Source: Calditrichota bacterium (GTDB lineage: Bacteria; Electryoneota; AABM5-125-24; Hatepunaeales; Hatepunaeaceae). From it: a stretch of DNA of 58,352 nucleotides. Position 1 is the first letter of the stretch. Each line of letters starts with the position of its first letter. The DNA lies in NCBI GenBank assembly GCA_018644935.1, contig JABGPL010000020.1, positions 1-58,352 on the forward strand, given 5' to 3'. A model generated the notes under the pieces. The model did not search any database. It was not told where the DNA came from and saw only the letters and a program-made list of their open reading frames with translations. Position numbers and translations under genes: made by a program. This document shows positions 1 through 7,399 of the stretch, in pieces.

Positions 1-1857
1 AATTAAAAATGCAAAAAATAGATAAATTGAAACTTTAAACAGGTTGGCAAAGAATTTTTTTGTCGCTGCACTCAGCGGAATTCCCGATCTCTTCTCAAGT
101 GTAGCAGTAAATACTTCTCCCGGTTCTAACTCAGGAACGTTCATATAAAACACATCATCAATAACATCAAAAGTGGTTGATCTTGATAGACTACTTGCCG
201 CCATTCGCTCAGCAGGGATGAACCGAGGGGGAAATACTCTCAATACACATCCCTTTACGGATGTAATCCCGTTGTTTGAAATCTGCAATTCAATCTGTTT
301 ATCTATAAGTTGCGATTTAACAGTAAGTTCTGATATCTGTTTTCGCCAAGTTGCAATATCGTTTGCAGTTGCAATCCAAATGTGCTTTTTTGATTCGGCC
401 TTTTTTACGATCTTTTTTGCAATGTATTCTAAATCTTTTGATAATGTTATATCACTGTGAAAGCTGAATTTATAAAGACCATTCAAATCCCAGATTTTCT
501 CAGCTTCTGAAGACATTATCTCTATCATTTTATCTCGACCGGATACTTGAAGTTTGTATTTGATGTCAAGATCATCAAGTTCATTTTTTGGAAAAAGTAT
601 TATTTCCGAATCAGTCGAATTCTCTCTGAAGTTAAAAGGTACCACTGGATTAGATCGATCGGCAGCAAATAGATACTCGATCCCGAGTTTGTATAATGCC
701 TCAATAGTATTTCTATCATATGTATTTAAAGCTGGATTAAATCCCGAAGGCTTGATATGGAGATCATCGAAGAAATCAATATGATTCTTTAATCTTATAA
801 CCTGTTCATCAATATCGAACCCTGCAAATGGAGCATTCTTGTCACCTAAAAGACCAATTTCAAAACGTTTTGTGTTAATAGAATTTATCGCATCAACGTT
901 TTCCGTGGAAGTCTTGGAAAGAATGTTGAAAGTCGCAGCAACACCAAGATGATCGAAGATATCCTGTGTATGTTCGATTTTACTAAACTCAGCAAAAAAA
1001 TTTGCCTGAATTAGCATTGAGGCGTTAAACCCTTTCGGCCACGGATTGATGCTGGAAATGCTACCTCCGGATAACCATCCAAGAAGCTCTTGGAATACCA
1101 ATTTTACCTGTTTGTCGTTTGATTCATCAATTTCTAACTTATCAAGAGTGCAACCGAACCATGCGATTCGGCTTCCGCTTTCAGATTGATGTATGACAAA
1201 AGCAGTCTGTGACTTATCCTCAGGCATAATGTTTGGATTGAATTCTTCATCAGCCCAATATCCAGCAGATATTGAGACGTCGTTTTTGGGAAGGTACAGA
1301 GGTGTATGTGATGAAGTAAGATTGAACTTGTATCCAGGATCAATTGACATTGTACCAGGTTGTCCATCACGCAGGCGAAGAGAGAAACCTTGATTTATCT
1401 TTCTACGGGATTTTTTTGGGGGTATTCCAAGTTGCTTTTCAATAAAGGCTGCACCACGCCAGGTTCCATCTTCATCCCGAAAACCAGTTCCCCACGTCAG
1501 AAGCAAACCTCCACCTCCGGATATGTATTCATCAATATCCGAGAGAGATTTATCTGACAGGCATAATGTCCCGGGAAGGATAACTATATCGAATTTTCCG
1601 AGATCATCAGGCAGAGCAGTGTCGGATGCAATTTCAATCTTGAATAAACTCGGATCGAGAAATGCTTCCCAGTTCGAAATCAATTCACTACATCTTCTAT
1701 CCAGATCTTCAGCCTGAAAGTATTTGGCTGTCGTCCTTGGCTCGATCAGAAGTGCAGTGGTAATTGGTTTTGAATGGCAAAATGTAGCGATTGCAAACAC
1801 TAACAGTGAATGCAGAACCACTACATTCAGTTGCTTATTTCCACATGCTGTTCGCAT
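1..1857 (-). CDS. Membrane-anchored NodB-fold protein, catalytic motifs lost (partial, C-terminus off window)
   Basis: The frame is open for 619 codons from ATG 1857 to the left edge; I checked most segments and found no stop. The ATG lies 23 nt inside the upstream gene, suggesting translational coupling. Residues about 10-25 are hydrophobic (signal or anchor). Residues about 85-125 (FDIVILPG, GGGLLLTWG) resemble a glutamine-amidotransferase-like alpha/beta domain. Residues about 270-400 read like a polysaccharide deacetylase (NodB) fold: EIGLLGD where the family has the metal-binding His motif, and SGFNPALNTYDRNTIEAL where it has an R-P-P-G-type motif. The TFDDG motif, metal histidines and catalytic Arg are absent, so catalysis is doubtful. 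The last visible residues are hydrophobic, suggesting a C-terminal membrane anchor. Position after a GT2 synthase and a porin suggests a role in an exopolysaccharide pathway, perhaps binding rather than deacetylating polymer. Confidence 0.65.
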   Translation of the reverse strand, partial: MRTACGNKQLNVVVLHSLLVFAIATFCHSKPITTALLIEPRTTAKYFQAEDLDRRCSELISNWEAFLDPSLFKIEIASDTALPDDLGKFDIVILPGTLCLSDKSLSDIDEYISGGGGLLLTWGTGFRDEDGTWRGAAFIEKQLGIPPKKSRRKINQGFSLRLRDGQPGTMSIDPGYKFNLTSSHTPLYLPKNDVSISAGYWADEEFNPNIMPEDKSQTAFVIHQSESGSRIAWFGCTLDKLEIDESNDKQVKLVFQELLGWLSGGSISSINPWPKGFNASMLIQANFFAEFSKIEHTQDIFDHLGVAATFNILSKTSTENVDAINSINTKRFEIGLLGDKNAPFAGFDIDEQVIRLKNHIDFFDDLHIKPSGFNPALNTYDRNTIEALYKLGIEYLFAADRSNPVVPFNFRENSTDSEIILFPKNELDDLDIKYKLQVSGRDKMIEIMSSEAEKIWDLNGLYKFSFHSDITLSKDLEYIAKKIVKKAESKKHIWIATANDIATWRKQISELTVKSQLIDKQIELQISNNGITSVKGCVLRVFPPRFIPAERMAASSLSRSTTFDVIDDVFYMNVPELEPGEVFTATLEKRSGIPLSAATKKFFANLFKVSIYLFFAFLI

Positions 1858-2377
1858 CGCTTGAATCAAAATCGTCCTGTTCGGGTTTATTTTTCTTATT
1901 TACAGAGAACTTCCGTAAATGCTTTGTTCCGCGAGACCTGGGTGCATTACCTTCTTCACGAGGATCATCATTATTGGTAATAACACGTTGCATTGAGTTC
2001 ATGAAAGCTGATTGAGCCGCGGAAAGCTCTTCTTCCTCTTCCTCTTCTTCTTCTTCAGCATACTCTTCTTCGTATTCTTCCTCATATTCATCCTCTTCAT
2101 AATCTTCGTATGAATCAGATTCGAATTCCTCTTCTTCCTCCTCCGGCTCGGGTTCTATTGCTGTAATGTTATCCTCACTACTCTTTGCAGCCAGGTTTTT
2201 CTTGGTTTTTTCCTTCTTTTCTGTACTTTCTTGCTTATTCGTTGTTTTCTGTGCAGGAGGTAAGTTTTTCTTCTTCTTCTCTTTAATTCTGAAGACGAAA
2301 TATGAGGCAACCGCAACGATCAACGTAATTAGGGTTGAAACAAGAATGATTGTAGAAAGAATTGGGATTACATCCAT
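1835..2377 (-). CDS. Acidic single-span membrane protein
   Basis: This 180-residue protein has one N-terminal transmembrane segment (residues about 4-29), a Lys-rich stop-transfer stretch (RIKEKKKK), and a long low-complexity region dominated by Glu with interspersed Asp/Tyr (residues about 70-120). The C-terminal tail is polar and mixed. The topology suggests an anchored, strongly acidic cytoplasmic domain. It lies between the GT2 synthase and the NodB-fold gene, overlapping the latter by 23 nt, so it should be co-expressed with the exopolysaccharide machinery. I recognise no family. A PgaD-like accessory role is possible by position only. The acidic tract resembles the Asp/Glu-rich region of the protein at 3597-4364. 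Confidence 0.7.
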   Translation of the reverse strand: MDVIPILSTIILVSTLITLIVAVASYFVFRIKEKKKKNLPPAQKTTNKQESTEKKEKTKKNLAAKSSEDNITAIEPEPEEEEEEFESDSYEDYEEDEYEEEYEEEYAEEEEEEEEEELSAAQSAFMNSMQRVITNNDDPREEGNAPRSRGTKHLRKFSVNKKNKPEQDDFDSSDANSMWK

Positions 2378-2452
2378 AATTTTCTCGTTTTGTGAATTGG
2401 GTATTTGAAACTGTTTGTACTACTTATTGTCATCGTTAACTCACTTTGAATT

Positions 2453-3652
2453 TTAGGATCCGGTTCGTTCGAGTTTGCCCCAGCCCATCTTTATTCCCAT
2501 CATCTCCTCAATTGTAGCAGCAAGTTTTGCAACATCAACAATTTGAACAAAGAATACTCGGTAAAGTAATGCATAAGGAACGTGATAAAGCTCTTCACGC
2601 TCTATGGAAACTGTATACATTGCGGCAATCATGTCAAGAATGGTTAACTGCACCCACCAGAGAACAAGCAAAGGAGACATTCCAAACAGGATTCCTACAA
2701 CTAAAAACAATACATTTGCCATAACATTCATCAGTGGCCAAAGTATTGATTCCATAATCATTTGCCACATGGTAATAAGGACTCTAAATCCACGTGATGC
2801 ATCAATTAAAAGAGCCTTATGTTTACGCATAGCTTGCAGAATGCCGCGTGTCCACCGATATCTTTGCTTAAGCAGTGGCAGCAAACTCTCAGGGGCTTCT
2901 GTATAACTAATAGCATCGGGTTCGTAATCAATTTTATAGTTCTTACTGAGAAGCTTCAAAGTTAAATCACAGTCTTCAGCGAATGTATCACTGGACCATC
3001 CACCAACATCTATGACTGCTTCTCTTCGGAAGATTCCAATTGGCCCAGGAACAATATTTACAGCTCTTAACAGTGCCTGCCCACGTCGAACCAGATTCAA
3101 CCCTTCAATGTACTCAAGGGACTGTAACCTAGTTAACATATTGCGTCGATTGACAATCTTCACATTGCCGGCTATCCCTGTTATCTCAGGATTTTCAAAA
3201 TGCCGCATTGCCATTAGAAGTGTAAGAGGGTGTAGTCTGCTATCACCATCAACACAAACGACTACATCACCATCTGATACTCTGGCACCGTGATTTAGTG
3301 CAGCTGATTTTCCGCCATTTGCCTGAGTGACGACTTTAACCTGAACATTCCCATGTTTTCCCTCAAGGCGCAGAGCGATTTCAAGTGTGTCATCAGTCGA
3401 ACCATCATCTATTACGATTATCTCAAAATTTGGGTAATCCAATTCGACTAATGAGCGAATTGATCTTTCAATCACAACCCCTTCATTGTAGGCTGGGACC
3501 AGAATTGAGGCTTTCAGGAAAGGGGGCTCAAGTTTGAATTCTATTACACGATTTCTGTTATGCTGGAAAAAGGACATGAAAATGAGAACTACATATCTAA
3601 GAATGATAACCAGTAAGAATGATAACCAGAAGGAAGAATAAAAGTGAAACAA
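2453..3652 (-). CDS. Processive family-2 glycosyltransferase (PgaC/BcsA-like polysaccharide synthase)
   Basis: This 399-residue membrane glycosyltransferase should polymerise a nucleotide-sugar substrate into exopolysaccharide and move it across the inner membrane. The GT2 signature set is complete: DDGS at 82-85, the D-x-D motif DGD at 135-137, the catalytic ED at 226-227, and the processive-synthase motif QRYRW at 263-267. There is one hydrophobic N-terminal segment (about 7-29) and about three C-terminal membrane spans (about 290-390), as in PNAG synthase PgaC. No PilZ domain is present. The start ATG lies 56 nt inside the upstream acidic gene. The overlap contains a 16-bp tandem duplication, and with one copy removed the two frames would be continuous, so this gene may be the 3' part of a once longer synthase. 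Confidence 0.9.
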   Translation of the reverse strand: MFHFYSSFWLSFLLVIILRYVVLIFMSFFQHNRNRVIEFKLEPPFLKASILVPAYNEGVVIERSIRSLVELDYPNFEIIVIDDGSTDDTLEIALRLEGKHGNVQVKVVTQANGGKSAALNHGARVSDGDVVVCVDGDSRLHPLTLLMAMRHFENPEITGIAGNVKIVNRRNMLTRLQSLEYIEGLNLVRRGQALLRAVNIVPGPIGIFRREAVIDVGGWSSDTFAEDCDLTLKLLSKNYKIDYEPDAISYTEAPESLLPLLKQRYRWTRGILQAMRKHKALLIDASRGFRVLITMWQMIMESILWPLMNVMANVLFLVVGILFGMSPLLVLWWVQLTILDMIAAMYTVSIEREELYHVPYALLYRVFFVQIVDVAKLAATIEEMMGIKMGWGKLERTGS

Positions 3653-4364
3653 TGGACGTGTTTACCAGAATACTTGGCACAGAAACTCTTGTTTCAATAA
3701 GGATAAACCAGACAGATAGCGTAACAGAACCGAATAGTGTCACTAATATAATAATGACAAATCCATAACCCCATGCTTTACTTTTCTGAACGTGCCCCAT
3801 AGGTATATCAATTGTCTCATCTTCTTCATCCTCGTCTTCCTCCTCATCATCGTCCTCGTCATCATCTTCCTCATCCTCATCCTCATCTGTAGATTCAGAA
3901 ACGCGCTCTGTCTTTATGACGGTGTCGTCTACGATAACATAGGATTCTTCGATGTTTTCATCATCATCGTTTGAATCATCCTCATCATTTTTTGGAAAAG
4001 CTTCAACAGAATCAGAATAATTTTCACTCTCTGAGTTTTGATCATCTTCACCATTTGCGGGATTTTCTTGTTTATCTACCGATTTTTCTGAAGGCTTGAA
4101 TAACTGCTCGAATTCTTCATCTCTATCCCTATCTCCCGCGTTTTGAAAAGATTGCTTATTAATAGAATTCTCCGTGTTTTGAATCTGAGAAGCATAGTCG
4201 AATTCAAAATCTGACTTGCCATTGGTTTGATTGTCAAACTCAAATTGATACCCGGAGTCAAATCCCTGGGTATATTCAGTTCCCGAATTAATCGAATCCC
4301 CGGATTCATTGCCAAAAGAGTAGTGGTTTGAGTTTGAATTGCTAGGTTGTGAGCTAATACTCAT
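3597..4364 (-). CDS. Acidic two-span membrane protein, possibly the split-off N-terminus of the glycosyltransferase
   Basis: This 255-residue protein has a long hydrophilic N-terminal region rich in Asn, Ser, Asp and Glu (residues 1-190, with an Asp/Glu-only stretch near 160-185), followed by two membrane spans at about 196-222 and 228-252. The stop falls in the second copy of the 16-bp tandem repeat. The start lies 5 nt downstream of the TPR/porin gene stop, with GGAG nearby. The last span (SLLFFLLVIIL) would run directly into the glycosyltransferase N-terminal span if one repeat copy were lost, restoring a topology like other GT2 synthases with two N-terminal helices. It could instead be a functional separate subunit. 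No known domain is seen. Confidence 0.7.
   Translation of the reverse strand: MSISSQPSNSNSNHYSFGNESGDSINSGTEYTQGFDSGYQFEFDNQTNGKSDFEFDYASQIQNTENSINKQSFQNAGDRDRDEEFEQLFKPSEKSVDKQENPANGEDDQNSESENYSDSVEAFPKNDEDDSNDDDENIEESYVIVDDTVIKTERVSESTDEDEDEEDDDEDDDEEEDEDEEDETIDIPMGHVQKSKAWGYGFVIIILVTLFGSVTLSVWFILIETRVSVPSILVNTSIVSLLFFLLVIILTGYHS
3598..3629. repeat. Perfect 16-bp tandem duplication at the junction of two overlapping genes
   Basis: Two adjacent identical copies of TAAGAATGATAACCAG occupy 3598-3613 and 3614-3629. The unit is not a multiple of three, so gain or loss of a copy switches frame. On the minus strand, copy 1 in the upstream frame and copy 2 in the glycosyltransferase frame are read in the same phase (CTG GTT ATC ATT CTT). 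Deleting one copy would join the upstream acidic gene to the glycosyltransferase without a stop. Confidence 0.95.
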
Positions 4365-4369
4365 GGCTT

Positions 4370-7300
4370 TTATCTACTCCATGACAATGAGGCGATCCAG
4401 CCATTGTATCTGTAAGAGCCATCCACTCGATTTGTTGCAAATCCACTGTACCCGAATCCAAAAGAAAAATATCGATTAATGTTATATCCCAGATCCAGTT
4501 GGAACTGCCTTACAGAATTGTCGGTTGAGATCACTCGACCAATTCCACCCTTAAGTTTATAACTTAATTTTTGTAGTCTTTTTTGGATACTAATCCAACC
4601 AATAACACTTGCATAGGATGACGGTGCCCAGTACTCATCGCGCTCTTCATTTGCGCCGACTGTGTCAAATCTGAGCCCAAGATCTATTACCGGGTTTAAC
4701 CTGTATGCACAATTTAACCATGCATCGGTTCTGGTATTCCCGTCTGAGAGGAACATGTACTGCCCGTTTCCATCAAATTGCACCTTAGAAAATCTGTTGC
4801 CCTCTCTGAAATTATAGGTCGCTGCGATACCAAATTTCTCGGCTCGAATTCTATTTCTCCAGGTCAACAAACCACCTGACGAGGCAACATCGAAAATTGC
4901 ATCTCTCGATGAGAAATAGACCTTTCCCAAGGTCCCGCGGAGTTCAGGAGAATCTTTGAAATCACGGGTTAACTCAACATAATACCAGTCGGTTTGTCTA
5001 GATGCGAATATATTATACCGGACTTCAAAGTTCAAGCTTGTAAATGGATCATAGCTGTAATTGGCAACTCCGAAAAAGAAATTACCCTGTTGACTGGCCG
5101 TCCAGCGGCCACTGCTGTCATCCTGAGCAAAAGATACTCTACCTCCGCCGAATTGGAAATTTAATCTCAAAGAATAGTTTGCAATTAAAAATAATCTAGT
5201 ATCTGTTAAACTGAATGACTCGCTATCAGAGGATTGGGAATGTTGAAGCTGAGCTCCTTTAAAAAACGCACCTGCTAATTCATTCAATTCGCGATTGGCT
5301 GTTACGTTTTCCGGTTCTTTATCAAGAGCAATTCTATACTCATCATATGCGGCGTAAATGTCACCTTTCCATTTATAAGCATTGGCGAGCGCGATTCTTG
5401 CTTCAACTGATTCGGGATCAATTCGTAGAGAAAGACGTAGTTCAAATATGGCTGTATCATACTCGCCTTTCCACGCATAAACCTGAGCAAGATTAAATCT
5501 GAATTCAAAGACATCTGGATTTTCTTCTGCCAGTCTGGCATAAATCTCTATCGCATCATCCAATCGATGTGATGCGGCATAAAGATCTGCCAATCGGATT
5601 TGCAATTGGATATCATTGGGTCTACTCTCTACAGCGAGGCGATATTGACCTACGGCATCTTCGATGAGATTATTTGCAGCTAATAAATCAGCATATCTAA
5701 TTCTAAGATCAATATCAAATGGTTTTTCCTGAACTTCAATTTTAGTTTTTTCTATCTGGTCAATGACATACAGCTCTTTCTGTCCGTTTATTTTCTTTTT
5801 TAGAATGAGCATATTCGCATTGTCTGGTTCAAGATCTAATATGAAAAGAACGTGAGGTTCAGATTCAAAATACCTTCCTGAGTCGAAATAAAGGTTAGCT
5901 AACTGTCGTCTGACATTAACATCATCAGGATCGTCAATATGTTTTTGTTCAAGGTGTTTAATTAATGGACCAAAGTCTTTGCGAAGAAGGTCACGGCCAT
6001 TTAGTGCCGTTTCATTTTCAGGGTCAGTTTCGAGAATATTCAGGTACATTACATCCGCTTCATCATACTTACCCTGACGGCGGAGAGCTTCAGCATAACC
6101 TACTTTAGATCGAAGTTCCTCAGGATGATCAATTAAGTCCTCCTGAAAAATGGATTCTGCTCTCAAAAGATCTTCGTTTGCTGACAACAGAGCTTCACCT
6201 AAACCGAGGCTTGCTTCGCGATGGAAAACATCATCATAGAGGATTTCAATAAATTCATTGATTGCTTCGTCAGGACGAGTTGCCCAATTGTACACATATG
6301 CCCGGTGTAGTCTGACCTCAGTATGCTCTGGATAGGTTTCGAGATATAAAGTATATTTATCAATTGCTTCCGATAACATTCCCAGAGAGACATAATCTTT
6401 TGCAACTTCTAACAGGGCAGTACTATCATTAGGATTAATTGCCAAACGTTCTTTGTATTTCTCGATTTGCTTTAATCTATACGCCTCTTTGAGGTCTGCA
6501 ATTTCCCCTTTAAGTGCTAAGGCCCTTTTGTCCAAAGGAACAACACCTAACCTCTTGGAGACCAAAGAATCTGCTTCATATAAACGTGTCTGTTTTTTTA
6601 AGATAATTGCTAAATCAATCAACTCCGGACCGGTCGGATTCTTTGCAACTGCTTGTCTGATTTGTTTTTCTCTAAATCCTGGCGTGGATGTAATTTTATT
6701 GATTTTCTTATCAAGAGATCCTGCTTTTGGCTTAATTTTTTTAGCACGCTGATATGCAATCAGAGAGCTTTCGTTATTTCCACGCCAGTATTGAATCTCC
6801 CCAAGTAAAAACCACGCATCATAATGATCTGGATTTCGAGAAATTACTTTATCAAGTTGAGTGACACTTTCAGAATACCGATTGTTCCATGCGTAATGTT
6901 GAGCTAACTCAAATCGAGCAACTTGATCATCCGGTTTGGCATTGAGATACTGTTTATACAATTTCTCTGCCCGATCAAACTTTTTATGCTTCGCCATGAA
7001 CTGCGCAAAATCAAGAATTACCGAAGAAGAGACATCCTTCTTTTTGAGCTCTTGCTCAAATTCGCCCTCCCTTTTATCAACTAATTTCTGTCTATAGGAT
7101 GCAATGCGATTTTGAAAATCTTTTACTCTGGGATCTTTTGGTGCACGCCATGTAAGCTCATCAATATGTGGCAGAGCAGAATCCAGCCGATTCAATTGCA
7201 TTAAAATTTGAACGAATTCAATCCGAGCTTCAATGTGGGAAGGATGCGACCGGAGAAACCGATCATACTCGGAGATTGCTTCCATGTGAACACCATGCTT

Positions 7301-7399
7301 AGCAAGTTTTCTTGCTCGACTGAGGTCGGCGTTCTGAGCAAAGGCTGATGTTGAAAAGAGAATAACCAACATCAAAAGTATTATCGTTTTGGTTTTCAA
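4370..7399 (-). CDS. TPR-repeat outer-membrane exporter with C-terminal beta-barrel (PgaA/BcsC-like)
   Basis: This 1009-residue protein starts with a signal peptide (KTIILLMLVILFSTSAFA, cleavage near 21). A long array of TPR-like helical repeats follows (about 25-735), with many DPENVTAN/PNDIQLQI-type turns. The last 270 residues alternate aromatic and polar strands typical of an outer-membrane barrel and end in LSWSR. This is the layout of PgaA and BcsC, in which periplasmic TPRs guide the polymer to an outer-membrane pore. Its place just upstream of the GT2 synthase supports the assignment. The start codon is TTG, overlapping the upstream stop in TTGA, with no clear Shine-Dalgarno, so it is probably translationally coupled to the KaiC-like gene. 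Confidence 0.8.
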   Translation of the reverse strand: MKTKTIILLMLVILFSTSAFAQNADLSRARKLAKHGVHMEAISEYDRFLRSHPSHIEARIEFVQILMQLNRLDSALPHIDELTWRAPKDPRVKDFQNRIASYRQKLVDKREGEFEQELKKKDVSSSVILDFAQFMAKHKKFDRAEKLYKQYLNAKPDDQVARFELAQHYAWNNRYSESVTQLDKVISRNPDHYDAWFLLGEIQYWRGNNESSLIAYQRAKKIKPKAGSLDKKINKITSTPGFREKQIRQAVAKNPTGPELIDLAIILKKQTRLYEADSLVSKRLGVVPLDKRALALKGEIADLKEAYRLKQIEKYKERLAINPNDSTALLEVAKDYVSLGMLSEAIDKYTLYLETYPEHTEVRLHRAYVYNWATRPDEAINEFIEILYDDVFHREASLGLGEALLSANEDLLRAESIFQEDLIDHPEELRSKVGYAEALRRQGKYDEADVMYLNILETDPENETALNGRDLLRKDFGPLIKHLEQKHIDDPDDVNVRRQLANLYFDSGRYFESEPHVLFILDLEPDNANMLILKKKINGQKELYVIDQIEKTKIEVQEKPFDIDLRIRYADLLAANNLIEDAVGQYRLAVESRPNDIQLQIRLADLYAASHRLDDAIEIYARLAEENPDVFEFRFNLAQVYAWKGEYDTAIFELRLSLRIDPESVEARIALANAYKWKGDIYAAYDEYRIALDKEPENVTANRELNELAGAFFKGAQLQHSQSSDSESFSLTDTRLFLIANYSLRLNFQFGGGRVSFAQDDSSGRWTASQQGNFFFGVANYSYDPFTSLNFEVRYNIFASRQTDWYYVELTRDFKDSPELRGTLGKVYFSSRDAIFDVASSGGLLTWRNRIRAEKFGIAATYNFREGNRFSKVQFDGNGQYMFLSDGNTRTDAWLNCAYRLNPVIDLGLRFDTVGANEERDEYWAPSSYASVIGWISIQKRLQKLSYKLKGGIGRVISTDNSVRQFQLDLGYNINRYFSFGFGYSGFATNRVDGSYRYNGWIASLSWSR

